64,000 bases of DNA from Thuidium tamariscinum (GCA_947034885.2 OX344758.2:5830501-5894500), one strand, 5' to 3'; numbered from the stretch's first letter, positions 50,176 through 62,059 are shown. The notes: generated from the sequence alone by a model not told the origin. Made by a program: numbers and translations.

Positions 50176-50506
50176 TAAGGTAAGAGGTCCTATAATGGAC
50201 CATCTAAGGGCTGAAACAGAATTTCAGGGAGGCAAAACTTCTAGAAATATTTTTCAGTAAAATTTCCTTGAAAGACAAGTAGAATTGACATTTAACCCAA
50301 GTCGTTTCATATTTTTCTGAGATTTTTTGAATTAGTTATCAAATTTTGAAGTTGAAAGGACATAGGGCTCTAAAATAGTGCCCTAGCTAAAATGTACAAT
50401 GTCAGTACACTGCTGAAGGCTATGAAAAAGCAACATGTACAAGTATTGTACATTTAAGATAGGGCACCATTTTAGAACCTGCTTCATTTAAGAGCCTCCT
50501 ACCTTA
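50176..50506 (+). repeat. Family C dispersed repeat, copy 3 (best preserved)
   Basis: Starts TAAGGTAAGAGGTCCTATAA and ends AAGAGCCTCCTACCTTAG, giving inverted ends TAAGGTA(A/G)GAGG. Interior blocks match the other three copies. An internal GTACA...TGTAC pair (50394-50452) could fold. No coding capacity. Confidence 0.82.
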
Positions 50507-51526
50507 GGTCATCCTATTTCCAACCAAGGGCTAATTGCAAAATCAAGTGTACTTCAAAACTGTGATACAAAAGTTGGAGCACCAATCAAGAATTTTCATT
50601 GCCAAGTGCCACCTTCTCAAGATGATGCCTCTTAACTTATCAAAAAAAAATCACCCTACTCTCATAGAATGGGGGATTGATTAGGGAATGGGTTGCCTTC
50701 CCTAACCAACTTGTAAAGTGCACTATTTTCAACCTTAAGGTGGAAGTCAAGCTTGGAATGTGTTTTTTTTTGTCCTTTCCAAGATTGAGACTAATAAGGT
50801 TATGACACATGTTTAACAATAATGAGTGGGAAAGTAGTTCTTGAATTATTAAAATTCAAAGACTTTAAACATTGGTTAGTGGTGCTAAGTACTTTTTGGC
50901 TCTCCAAAATCACAATAATTTCAATTTTGAGAAGAAAATTGTCAAAAATTTACCGTCCCCATCTTTCCTATCTTTCTACATAGAAAACATTTCCACTAAG
51001 CTTAGTCTAGCTCTTACTTCTCACCATCTGCTCCAAAATAGCTTAAATGATTAGTTACTGGCGCTTCAATCTACCAAAATCACCGTCAAACTGAACTGAA
51101 TCCCCACTCAGTAAGACGACGGACACTGACGGAACTGACCTCCTCTACGGACGGACGGACGGACGGATTCATCCCCCTCATCGGTGACGACGGATTGCTG
51201 ACGGAGTGCCGACGTGGACGGACAGATGTCACTACGTTAGGTCTGTCCGTCCCCACTGAGCCCGGGCTGAAGGGCTGACTGTAGTGCAGTGCGTGTACCG
51301 GTGGCCCCCTTATCCTATCCCAAAGGCAACTACAGTAAATTAGTGCAGAGGTTCATGTCCCTGGGCTGTCCTTGAGGTGGCCAAGTTGCACGCGGAATAG
51401 GAGCTGCTTTTCGGAAGGTAGCACCCGCCGTTCCTGGATCATCATTCCAGTAAGAGCAGTCGGCTTCGAAACCCTAAAAAACCCTTGAAGGACCAGGAAG
51501 TCCTTTGCAATTGTTGAATATATATG

Positions 51527-51587
<61 letters not shown>

Positions 51588-51600
51588 ATGAGTTTAGGGT
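50507..51600. other. Intergenic with a GC-rich island and a long (TA)n tract
   Basis: 50507-51055 is AT-rich. 51060-51500 is an abrupt GC-rich island with (GGAC)n runs and telomere-box-like AAACCCTAAAAAACCC at 51469-51484. 51517-51590 is an almost pure (TA)n/(TATG) microsatellite directly before family C copy 4. Confidence 0.55.
51517..51590. repeat. (TA)n microsatellite
   Basis: About 74 bases of alternating TA, bounded on both sides by TATGTATG. Likely highly variable in length. Confidence 0.95.
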
Positions 51601-51601
51601 T

Positions 51602-51930
51602 GAGGTAGGAGGTTTATAAATTGCCCATCTGAGAGCTGAAACTGAATTTTGGGGAGGTAAAACTTCTTGAAATATTTTTCAGTAAGTTTTTCTTGAAAGA
51701 CAAGTGGAATTGACATCTAACCCAAGTCGTTTCATATTTTTTGGAGCTTTGAGGAATTAGTTATGACTTTTTGAAGTCAATATGGCATAGGGCTCTAAAG
51801 TTGCCCACCCCCTCAAATGTACACTATCTAGACGTTCTTATAAAGATGGAATAGCAACATGTAGAAACGATGTACATTTTGAAAGGTGGGTGGTTTTAGA
51901 GCTTGAGTGGATTTAGAGCTTTTTACCTTA
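51602..51930 (+). repeat. Family C dispersed repeat, copy 4
   Basis: Starts GAGGTAGGAGGTTTATAAAT and ends GAGCTTTTTACCTTA; shares GCCCATCTGAGAGCTGAAAC, ACCCAAGTCGTTTCATATTT and AGGGCTCTAAAG with the other copies. The right half is diverged (GTGGGTGG replaces the GGGCACC block). Confidence 0.78.
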
Positions 51931-53206
51931 TTTGATTAGAAAGACATTGACCAAATGCTTTTCAATACAAAATAATCTAATGATTACGATAGAACATAAA
52001 TAAATAACAATGTACCTTGATTTATGTATTAAACTACAATGGAAGAGTTATTAGGTTAAACATGGACTATACAAACGAAACCCAATGGCCTTTCAATGGT
52101 TAAGCTAAATGACAACTTGGAACTTTGAAGGCATCCATTCCATTTGGGTTAGACAAAATGGTGAAGTTTACCCTTAAACTTCTAATAGTATTGTGGACAT
52201 TAATAAGTAAGTGTCCAAAGGATGATAGAGAATCCTTTTATATAAGAAAGAAGTGCAAATTGGTTCATTTTTGGAAGTTTACGTTCAAAGGAGAGGTCTC
52301 CTATAGTAATATGAATGCTATAGGTAATTGCAAGAAACACTTGTCCTTTTTTTGTCCCCTTAACCTCCAACACATAGTTTTTTGCTTATAACTTTTGCAT
52401 CTTTTGTCCTTTAGGCTTAAAATTTGGAATGAAGGTGCACACAAAGTTTCATATGTTGAGTAATTTTTTCAATTCTTTTACTATTTTTTTAACCTACTTC
52501 CAATTGGGTGTCTACCTTGGCCATTTGGGAGGGAGGGTAGTCTTATTTGTGACCCAAAAATACGAATTTGAAGTGACAAATTAGACAAGTTGGGGGTTTA
52601 CTAACATTACAAGGATTGACGATGAGTTTTTATAAAAATAGAAACATATATGTTGTGTACATGGGGTCAAAGTGACCTTCTTGTGCGCAAAGGCTACAAA
52701 GAGGGAAAAAAATTCCCAAAACCCTCATTGGATTTATGAATCAAACAAAACTTTATACAAATTTAACTTCTAATTTGCCTCAAACGGATGCAATTGTAAA
52801 ATAAAATAAAAAACAAAATATGAAGCAATTAATCATACAAGGTGAAACAATCTATTAACAATTATATTCCAATTCCACTCTAAGTGTACAATTTTCTTTT
52901 AAAACATAGCCCATAAATAGACAAAGGTGGAATTGAGAAAGGGGCAATCAAAGGATGGTTCACCTTAGTAACATAGGCACTTCCAAATGTTGACATTCAA
53001 TTCAATATAAAAGTGATTAAGATGTCAAAAGTCACCAAAGTAATTTTAGTAAATTCATACCACCACTAACTAAACAATGGTCCTACCCATACTAGGAAGC
53101 TAATATTATGCTTTGTTACATACCAAGAACAAATTTACTAGTTACAAAGTATTGTTTAATCTGAATACGACATGATGGTTGAGGTATTTTTCTATTGGAT
53201 GGTTTA
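51931..53206. other. AT-rich intergenic stretch; family B fragment
   Basis: GGTAATTGCAAGAAACACTT at 52323 matches the family B terminus for ~20 bases; no opposing terminus was found within 1 kb, so it looks like a truncated copy. The 88-codon plus frame at 52125-52391 reads across it and has no motif. Confidence 0.4.
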
Positions 53207-53465
53207 TATGGTAGAAACACCCAAAACCATCCAAATAAGGAATTCAGCATAGTTGGAGGCAACTTTTTCTAAAAACAATACTTTTGTAGTATTGGTGAGT
53301 AAAAATCATGAATTTTTTAAAAAAAATATAGATTTTTCAGATGCCCTATGTAATTTCTATGATTTTTCAAAGTATTGGCTCTGTAGACCATTGAAATTGT
53401 TCAATAGATGTCGCCCAATCTGAACGCTACTAAAATCAATAGTGAACTAATCAGATTTTGATATG
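53207..53465 (+). repeat. Family E dispersed repeat, copy 2
   Basis: Colinear with 47391-47655 over ~260 bp, including AGAAACACCCAAAACCATCC, GCATAGTTGGAGGCAACTTT, ATGTAATTTCTATGA and CAATCTGAACGCTACTAAAA. Confidence 0.75.
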
Positions 53466-54480
53466 TTTCATTAATATGCGTACTTCATTGGTAAGTGAAT
53501 CTTTCAAGGATGGACTGGTGGCTATGGAAACATGCATTTTTGACTCGTTGTCGCGTACTGCTTTGGGGTGTTTAGTTGGGGGGTAGGTGGTGTCTGTATT
53601 TCTCGCCAAGCTGCTTGTGGTTGGCAGGTTTTGTATTTTACCCTTCTTTGCAATGGAATTCCGTTCCATTCGTGTCATGAAAGAAGAAATCGTGCATTTT
53701 GATAGCGTGTGACATCATCTCCTTTGAATAAGCCAAATACACTCATTGGAAGTCCACATACTGTAGAAGATCTCCTCATCCTGAAGATGCATAGTTGCGC
53801 TTCTGTCCTCCAAGGAGAGATTCTTTCTCATTGGCATCGGACACTATAAATATCCCTGGCGTCCTTCTCGTGTTAAATAATGTTACCCTGGGCTCGTGCC
53901 CTGCACATGAAAGGTCCGTAACTGAAGGTGTGTTTGGTTTTTTCTGTCCACTTGCATCCCGCGGCCGGTTTCTGTCAGGAGGGCCTTGGGGCGGACTGAG
54001 TGACGTGAAGCGTGGCCGGATGAAATCCTGACAGGGTGCACCCCCCGCCATTCGCGGTTGGGGTTCTGCACGGCAGGCCGGCAGGCACTCAACTCATTCA
54101 TTCCTGCTGCCACCAGGCTCCGTAACTCCGTAAGTAACCTAATTCACGAACGGCTGAAAGGGAGGCCGGCGTTCACGCCTACAGGGAACTGCCTGCGCAC
54201 ATGCCTATTCACTTCGGTTGTCCACTTGTCCACAACCACAGTAACTCAACTCCAGTTCAAGGAATCTGTCGAAGTGTCCGGAACCATCCGAATCGTCGGA
54301 ATGATGGACGGACGGATGGACGGACCGACGGACGGAGATGGACGGAACTGCCTCCTGGGGGACGGACGGAGGAAGGAATTCAGTTCAATTGCCAAGGCAT
54401 TCCTCCCAGTCAGTTCATTCTGGAGGTCGGGGGCCCCTTAGCGGCCTCTCCAAGTCATTTTCAGGGGTGCAAGTAAAATA
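53466..54480. other. GC-rich island, no recognisable gene
   Basis: Frames up to 127 codons are open on both strands, as expected of GC-rich DNA, and no domain is evident. The stretch contains GGACGGACGGATGGACGGAC at 54306-54325 and further (GGAC)n runs up to ~54370. It may be a promoter or first exon of a gene whose body has been lost, or a non-coding transcript. Confidence 0.4.
53845..53852 (+). promoter_or_regulatory. TATA-box-like motif in a GC-rich island
   Basis: TATAAATA lies in ACACTATAAATATCCCTGGC, inside otherwise GC-rich sequence. About 280 bp downstream is a consensus donor-like CTCCGTAAGTAACC (54127-54140). No coding exon could be linked, so a working promoter is speculative. Confidence 0.3.
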
Positions 54481-54535
54481 AAATCCTCCTGTTTTGTGCT
54501 TGATTCATTTACCTTGTATGTTTGATCCGGGTGGA

Positions 54536-54660
54536 TTGGCCCCCTCGCTCGGCCTTATCATGTTTTACCAAAGGTGCAAATATGAATTCAAAATTTGTAA
54601 ATTAAAATTTGTGTGAAAAAAAAAATTACAGCATTTTACTGTGGCCGAGCGAGGGGGTCA
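54536..54660. mobile_element. Small inverted-repeat element, ~125 bp
   Basis: GGCCCCCTCGCTCGGCC (54538-54554) and GGCCGAGCGAGGGGGTCA (54643-54660) share a perfect 15-bp inverted core around an AT-rich interior. A related third end, CCAAGTGAGGGGGTAGTTC, lies at 54780-54798 after a similar AT-rich spacer containing GCAAATATGAAT, suggesting a partly duplicated element. Confidence 0.55.
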
Positions 54661-54799
54661 GTTCTCCTTGCCCATATATTTCCCTCAGTTAATGTGGGAC
54701 CTTTAATGCAAATATGAATAAAAAATTTGCAAATTTTTTCATGTGTGGAAATTTTAAAAAATTCAGAATTTTATTGAGTGTCCAAGTGAGGGGGTAGTT

Positions 54800-56867
54800 C
54801 ACTTGGCTAATCTTGACAAGTTGGAGAAAAACCATGGCTACATTTGGCGTTGGACCACTTTAACCCATTAACAACACCAAGGCCATTTTCTAGTCAATGA
54901 AAAAGAGAGTATTTTGCTATGTAGCACAAAATTGCCAACTATTCATCTTTGAAATTAGGGGTAGAAAGGGGACATCTTCTATAGTGCTTTGACTTCCATT
55001 GTACACTTTTGGAATTTTTTAAACCAATAATTCCCACGGTTTTCAAAACAAATGATTTTCAGAGAGACCCTCTATGTCATTTAAGGATCATCTCTTAAAA
55101 TGACATAGAGTGATTGTTGAAATCATTTATTTTGATAACATGGGATCCATTGGTTAAAAAAATCATCTTCTACAATAGTTTCATCTATAATCAAACTACT
55201 ATAGAAGATCTTCCTTTTCTACAATTTTTTTGAGGATCAATGGTAGCACTTTTGTCCTCCACAAAATCATATTCTACAATCCATCAAAAACTAAATGTCC
55301 ATGTAGACGTTTATAGGTTAAGGATCTTGTCTACCAAAATGGTTGGCATATGTTGTATGTATATTGAATTTATTTGATCCTCTCCAAGCACTCAAAAATT
55401 CCCAAAAAATCCTCAATTATCTAGTAGTATGTTCGTAGGTTGGATTTGAAATTTACATCTTGAATGCAATGCATCTGCTACTCAATTTCACCTTTTGTAT
55501 ACAATAAGGGAGAGCATATAGAAAACAACAAAATCCTTTAAGGGGATGATTTTGTAAGGTAGAACTATTTATATCCAATTATCTAAACAATTTTGCAATA
55601 GATCATGAACAATATAAGACAATGGAAATTTTTCCTATGTAGAAAATTAGGAAATATGGAAAATTGCAAATTTTTCTTATTTTTATTTCCAAAATTGAAA
55701 TCATTGTGATTTTTGGGAGCCCCAAAGTGCTTCAAAACTATAGCCAATGTCTAGATTCTTTCAATTTTAATCATTCAAGAGACTAATTTCCCACTCAATC
55801 TTGCACTTATTTCTTGCACTCTTTATGACACTTTTGGATCATGTATCATAGCTCTTATAGTTCCAACCTTGAAAAGGAGAAAAAATCACATTAAAGCCTT
55901 GATTGGAAATAGTTGCATCCTACAAGTTGGATATGGGTTTTGGGTCAAGAATAGGTGGTTCTACCTTAATGCTAGTTGAAACCTGGCATACATTGACCAT
56001 ATAAAGAGGATATAAAAATACAAGGGACATTTAGGGTAGTATAGAGTACCATACATAGTCAATTTTACGTCAATGATGCTAGGATGTGAGTGTGTGAGTG
56101 TGAGCCTAAGAGCGGTGAGCGGGGATTTTGTGAGCCTAGAGCCCAAAATTTTAATATTTGATATATTTTTAAAAAATTGGTTAAAAGATCAAAAGATTGA
56201 TTTTTTCCACCAAAATGTACTATATTATGAAAATATGACCTTTTATTGTGGGACCTATGACTGTAAATTTTAGATTCAAAAGCTTGACAAGTTGATGTTA
56301 TTGTAGGTTTAAAATTTATATTACATTTTGAGAGGCCATCCGAAGGTAGGTTAAGTATAAATAATTTAGAGGCATTTCTAAATATGAGAAGAAGACAAAT
56401 GTGATGATGATATTATAGGAAGTGGAATATTTTATAAATAATAAAAAATTCTTTCATTGCAACAAAGAATACATATTGAAATTCGAATACAATATTTTGC
56501 CACTAGAATTTGGGGATTTCAAAGATAATATATCATGGGTATTATGTATGTACTTTATTTGTACTAATATCTTTCAAATAATTCTTGTTCATTCACATGT
56601 CCAAATGATTACAACAATAGCAAGCACTTGCTTCACTTCATTTGAATTGAGGGTGAAAATGCTGATGAACATGTCTATTTTACAATCTAATTACAAAATG
56701 CATAATCAACAAAAGATGTAATAAAGGTGTTTGTAGCTTAAGAACATGCCACACTTTCAAATAGAAGTCCCATTTATTCTTCTAAAATGGGGACAAATAT
56801 AAGTTGAAAAAATGCAAAATATGATGTTAAAAACCTTCTAGTTAGGGTTAGTCCCAAACAAAGTGTA
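54800..56867. other. AT-rich intergenic stretch
   Basis: A GTGAGTGTGTGAGTGTGAG tract lies at 56084-56103. An imperfect inverted pair CATAGAGGGTCTCT-like / AGAGACCCTCTATGTCATTT, TAAAATGACATAGAG, occurs at ~55060-55110. No gene. Confidence 0.35.
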
Positions 56868-57774
56868 TTAACCCCTAAAGGACCAAGAGTCCCCTTGGGG
56901 GACTTTGGGATTTCGGGCAGGTACTTGTGACTTCAATTTTTAATGAATTTTCTTGAAATTTTTACATAAGATAGAAAAATTGATTAGCTCCGTGGAAATA
57001 TTATTTTTTTTTCAATTGGTGACCGGGAGCAAAAGTTATGCCATTTTAAGCATAATTTTCATGTAGCCGGGCAGAAAAAAAAATCTACAAAAACTTCAAA
57101 ATTAAAAAAATAATTTTTTTCCCTTATAGATCTTATTTTTGTCTATGGGTGAAGCTTTGATTCATTCCATTTGGATTAGTGATGTGGAAGTTATGAACAA
57201 TCTTATTTTTCGGGCAATCTAAGCATCTTCTTGAAAAAATAACTTATAGGATTCATTTGTGAATGCAATTTTCACAATTTTTCCAAAAAATTTGTTGGAC
57301 AAGGTTGGTTTTGTTTGCTTAAACAATCTCACCATTGGGATTATTGTGTTTCAATCCCATCTATAAGATATTTGCAATTTAAATTTTCTTTCAATTTTGG
57401 ACCTTCATCTATTTAACAATTTTTTAAAGAATGAAAAAAAAGTCTTCTTTTTTTGTATTTTTTTCCTAAGGTCTCAGCTCAATCCTTCAATAGAAAAAAA
57501 TTTAAATTCAAGGCCTGTAGTGCAAAATACTTCCACAAATGGAGGACAAAGTCATATGAAGTTGCATATCAAAGTTTAAAAAAACCTTGTTTTCCAACTT
57601 TGAATACTCATATCTTCTAATCTATGCAGTCAAACTTCATGAAATTTTCACCACATGATCTTACGGTTAGATTCTAAAATTTTACTTTTTTTTGTTTTCA
57701 TGGATGAATGGAGCAAAAATGGCAGTTTTGAGTGGTTCTTGGCTAAAAAATGGCCATGGTCCTTTAGGGGTTAA
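56868..57774. mobile_element. Family A element, copy 4 (type copy, perfect termini)
   Basis: Left terminus TTAACCCCTAAAGGACC (56868-56884) and right terminus GGTCCTTTAGGGGTTAA (57758-57774) are perfect 17-bp inverted complements. If TTAA is counted as target duplication, the element itself is 899 bp with CCCCTAAAGGACC ends. It carries the GGGCAG, GCTTTGATTCATTCCATTTG and ACTCATATCTTCTAATCTAT landmarks. There is no coding frame. Confidence 0.85.
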
Positions 57775-57950
57775 GTTAACCAAATCTTTGTAAGGAATAA
57801 AATTCACTTGAATAACATTATGTTTGCAATAATATTCCTTGCACTTTCCCAGTAATTGCATTGATTTTTGGTAGATGCTTTACTACTCCTATGAATTTGC
57901 CATTCAAAATGAAAGGGATTTTTTCAGCTTGAATTGGTCAAGGATGAATC

Positions 57951-58494
57951 CACTACACTAAATAGTATATTTAGTGTTAGCAACACTATTTACAAACTAT
58001 GACACTAAATATCATTAAGCCTACCAAAATAAGTAACATTAAATCTCATTTCTAATACTAAAAGTACTCTATGGTAAATCTGAAATCTGAAGAGGTTTAC
58101 ATTTAGTGTTAGAGTAGAAGTTTCCAAATGCTGGGAACGCTATGCTGATGTGGTCGAGTGACTGCCACGTCAGAAAATATTAATTAATTAATTATTTAAA
58201 AAAATTAAAAATTAAAAAATTAAAAAAATCATTTTCTTGCTTTTTAATACATTCTGAAGTTTTTTGGGAAAAAAAATTTAATTTTTTTTTCAAAATTCAA
58301 AAATCCAGACTAATAGGAGGCTGGTTTGCAGTAGTGGGAACAGTTTTAAGGAACTGTCTGAAAATAGGCCCAAAAATCCTCTTATGTTTAACACTACCGA
58401 CTAATTCCTCCAAAGTTGAGATTTAGTGTTGTATGGAGTAGGGGGGTAATTACACTAAATGTAATCCAACACTAAATATACTTTTTAGTATATA
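57951..58494. mobile_element. Miniature CACTA-like element
   Basis: The left end CACTACACTAAATAGTATAT, followed by TTAGTGTTAG, is mirrored at the right by CCAACACTAAATATAC and TTTTTAGTATATATA. The outermost right bases are decayed. The interior contains ATTTAGTGTT repeats and a GCTGATGTGG...CCACGTCAG pair near 58143-58170, similar to the ACGT motifs of the large CACTA element. No coding sequence. Confidence 0.6.
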
Positions 58495-58885
58495 TATAAT
58501 CAAAAAGCCTAGACAAGGTGTACAGACATCAAAGTGACATTGGCTTAGTGGACTATAAGTTGAACCCAACTTCTTTAAGCTTAACGATTTTAATATATGT
58601 AAGATTTGTATTAATAAAAACATGCTAGGCCTCAAGGATCTTGGGTTGGTACCTAAGAGCATGGAAATGCTTAGATTGCACGTCCCATCTTGCAATTTAG
58701 TTTGAACAAAACTAAAAATGTTGAGTTTGAAATGTCATGCTCTTATACTCACACTTCTGCCTTTTTTAAATAGGGATAGTAGAAGGTGTATTAGGCTTAA
58801 CAATCAATAATAATCTTGTATTTGGCTTATATGTACTTTTGAATGGCTTAACATTGTTACCTTGGTTTGTGTGAAATTTTTTTTT

Positions 58886-58917
<32 letters not shown>

Positions 58918-60514
58918 CAATTTTGATGTATTATAATCTTTTTATAGATCCACTATGAAGCATGCCCATGTTGAACTATACAATTACAGTCCCGAGTTGC
59001 ACTCTAGCAATGACCAACCTAATTTGAACCCAAGGATGAGAGAAGTTAACTTTATTGGGGTGATGAGAATCACTTTTAGAATTGATTAGAAGATCTAATT
59101 TCCTTATGTTAAATCCAAATACTTCTTCCCCTTCCAAGTGCGGAATTTAAATACAAATGTACTCCATTTGAAGCATCTCATTGAGTGCATTTGCAATTTT
59201 TTTTCCATCTCCAAATGTCATTATAATTTAGAGAGTTTCATATCCTATTTAATTAGAGAGGCCTTTTTTAAGAATTTCTTTGCAAAGTTAAGCCCTATAG
59301 TTGCTTATATATATGAAGGCTTAAATCTAATCATTACACATGGCAATTAATAAGGCAAACCCAAGTTTTTAAGAAACTTGCATTTATCTATTGTGGATTG
59401 TTTTTTCTAAGTTGTATATTGGAATGTAGACCAGATAATTCTTCTATTATCAATTTTTGCAGAGATGATCATAAATGAAGTCATTAATCAAATAGATTGC
59501 AACTTAAGGTGTAAAGGAAGAAACAAAAAAACATGACAATAAAGGTAATACTGTTTCCATAAATCTATCCTATTGACGGTATCAAAAGTCTCAAAATGCA
59601 AACAAATCATTTAGCTTACAAAATTGTTGATTATAATGCAACGCTATGGGAATACCACCAAGTTTTGATTTCAAAGTATGATACATCTTGTCTACTTTAA
59701 ATATCAATATTGCATCCTTCTATTGCCTGCAAAGTTGAATATGCCAGTTCTATAATTCTTTGGCAATTAGCTTTTCTACATCCTTATCTGTGTTTGTTAT
59801 TTAATGAAACAAACAAGCTCTTTTACAATCTACCATTGAAACACATGGATCCTTTGACCTATACATAATGCAAAATGCAATAAAGTTGGCTTGAGCATTA
59901 TTACAAATGAGTTCCTTATACATTAAATTTGACACCCCACTTTCTACATGACCTTATTTAGACTATGCCAAAAATGAGTTGGCATTCAATATCCTCACTC
60001 TACTTATATCATAGATGGCAATTGTTATGATTTTGCAGTAGGTAGAGTTATAGATGTTTCACGTGGTAGTTGTCCATGATTTCACCCTCTTCACATGATC
60101 AAACATAACAAATCAATTTTTAAAGTATTCGCCTTATTGCATCTGTTATACAAGATTGACTACTCCAAAGTTCATTCATGAGCATTTTAAACAAATTGTA
60201 GACCTTCTTGTGCCCTTGTCTTGAGAATACACTATTATAAATATATTCCATTTCAGCATGTGCATCTTTTCATGTGAGTAATTAATCAATCTCAATACCA
60301 TCATTGTTATTGCTTCAAAAAGAAGATATAATGTTGTATACATTGGACAAGCTAATGAGTTGGAACTCATCTATAAGAATCACTAATGCATGATTGTAGA
60401 TCATCTCTTTTGATTTGAGTTCATTTTGAATAAACAACAAGACAAGGAACTTTGCTTGCTTACTTGACACCATGCTAATACCGTACTTAAATATCTTTTT
60501 CAACTTAAATTAAG
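58495..60514. other. AT-rich intergenic stretch, nothing recognised
   Basis: A (CT)n(TA)n tract lies at 58887-58917. Several minus and plus frames of 60-81 codons have no recognisable motif; those at 60176-60503 lie next to each other in different frames and could be a decayed transposon product, but I cannot support that. Confidence 0.35.
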
Positions 60515-61439
60515 TTAGCACCTAAAGCCTTGAACTGCGTTTTTTGGCAAGATAGAAATTTTGGGCAGCTTACTACGAATGGAGTTCCTTTTTTTTTCTT
60601 TGAAATTTTTACAAAACATGTGTTTGAGGAGTAGCTTTAAGGCCCAACAATTTTCATAACTTTTGACTACACAATTTAAAAGTTATGGCATGATATGTTG
60701 TTCCTTTTGAACTGCGGGCAACCTAGGCAGAAAAAAAACTTCTTTAAAAATTATTTTCTTAAGAAATAAATTTTTTAAATAGGTTTATTAGATTTTTATC
60801 TATGTGAAAAGCTTTGAATCATTCCATTTTGATAAATGAGTCAAAAGTTATAAGGAATCTCAATTTGGAGTAGTTTGTAGGTAGTTATAGAATTTCTACT
60901 CTACAAAAAAGTTTGAAATTCTTTATTTAATTCAATTTTAGTATTTTTGAAAAAAAACTAAAACACTGGGTGAAGATTGTCTTTTACAATATTTTAACCA
61001 TTGGAATTGTCATTTTTCATTTTTATAAATAAATTGTTCACAATTTAGTATTTTCAAGCATTTTCTACTTCTTTCTACTTACTATTTTTTTCCTATATGT
61101 TGTACAATTCTAAATGATTTGAAATTTTAAAATGAATTCAAAGAGTAACCATCATTTTGAGTATTTTTTTCATATAAATGTGACCTTGTGAAGTGCAACT
61201 GCCCAAATTTCGTAGGGCTAAACAAAGGATTTTTGCCAGTTCAAATGTTAATGTCTTGCAATCTACACGGTAAAAGTGTCTGAAATTTCTTAGACATCTT
61301 TTCAAACCACCTAACTACAAGATACTATGGTTAAATATATCAAAAAAATGTTTTTTTCCCAAAAAATTGCATTTGTACTAGAAATCAAAGTTTTGTAGTG
61401 ATTTTAGTAGAAACATAGTCAAAAACCTTTAGGGGTTAA
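60515..61439. mobile_element. Family A element, copy 5
   Basis: Right terminus CCTTTAGGGGTTAA is intact (61426-61439); the left terminus TTAGCACCTAAAGCCTT is decayed. The interior is well preserved (CAACTTTTGACTACACAATT-like block, CCATTTTGATAAATGAGTCA, AATGTTAATGTCTTGCAATC) and was used to align copy 1 in reverse orientation. Confidence 0.8.
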
Positions 61440-61691
61440 AAAAAAAGTACCAATTTTTTTTTTCTAATTCTAGGATCAAGTAGCCAAATCTAAAAATAAG
61501 TTTATTCGGGGTTTATCATAATTTTAAAAAATCCAATAACACTTTGTTGAATTAGTTATCAACTATCATTTAACCACCTACCATTAAGAATATTTTGATG
61601 AAAAAATGAAGAAAATTACTTCACTAACATTTGGAAAAATTTGAATATGAGAGCTTGACTCCACTTATCATCAAAACATAAGAATTGTGTA

Positions 61692-62045
61692 TAGTGTAGA
61701 ACTTTAGACGTCATTTTGGCATAGTTGAATTATTTTTTTTAGAAAATTTAATACTAGTAAAAGTTGGTAGTTCAAGTTAAATTTCATTTTCAAAAATCTA
61801 TTTTAGATTTTAAGACTCCAATCAAATTTTATGAACAAAATTCAGAGAAGGGTTGGACATGCCAAATTTCTTTGGCATGTCCAACCCCTCTCTGAATTTT
61901 GTTCATAACTTTTGAGTGGAGTTTTAAAATCTAAAACGGATTTTTGGAAATGAAATTTAATTTGAATTGCTAACTTTTACTAGTTCTAAGTTTTAAAACA
62001 AAAGTTATTCTACTATGCCAAAATGAGGTCTGAAGTTCTACACTA
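61692..62045. repeat. Family D long foldback (two 175-bp arms, 4-base loop)
   Basis: Left arm 61692-61866 and right arm 61871-62045 are inverted complements over their entire length, with roughly 80-90% identity by eye; the innermost ~35 bases, AACAAAATTCAGAGAAGGGT and GGACATGCCAAA, pair almost perfectly around TTTC. Ends read TAGTGTAGAACTT and AAGTTCTACACTA. A transcript from either strand would form one long hairpin. No open frame. Single-arm relatives lie at ~16386-16510 and 35828-36390. Confidence 0.9.
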
Positions 62046-62059
62046 AACACAATTTCTGC

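Noticed and set aside
54058..54441. 127-codon plus frame in the GC-rich island
   Set aside because: All frames are open because of GC content, the translation runs through a (GGAC)n repeat as DGRMDGPTDGDG and has no domain.
60176..60503. Decayed retrotransposon polyprotein
   Set aside because: Adjacent minus-strand frames look protein-like but I see no integrase, protease or reverse-transcriptase motif.
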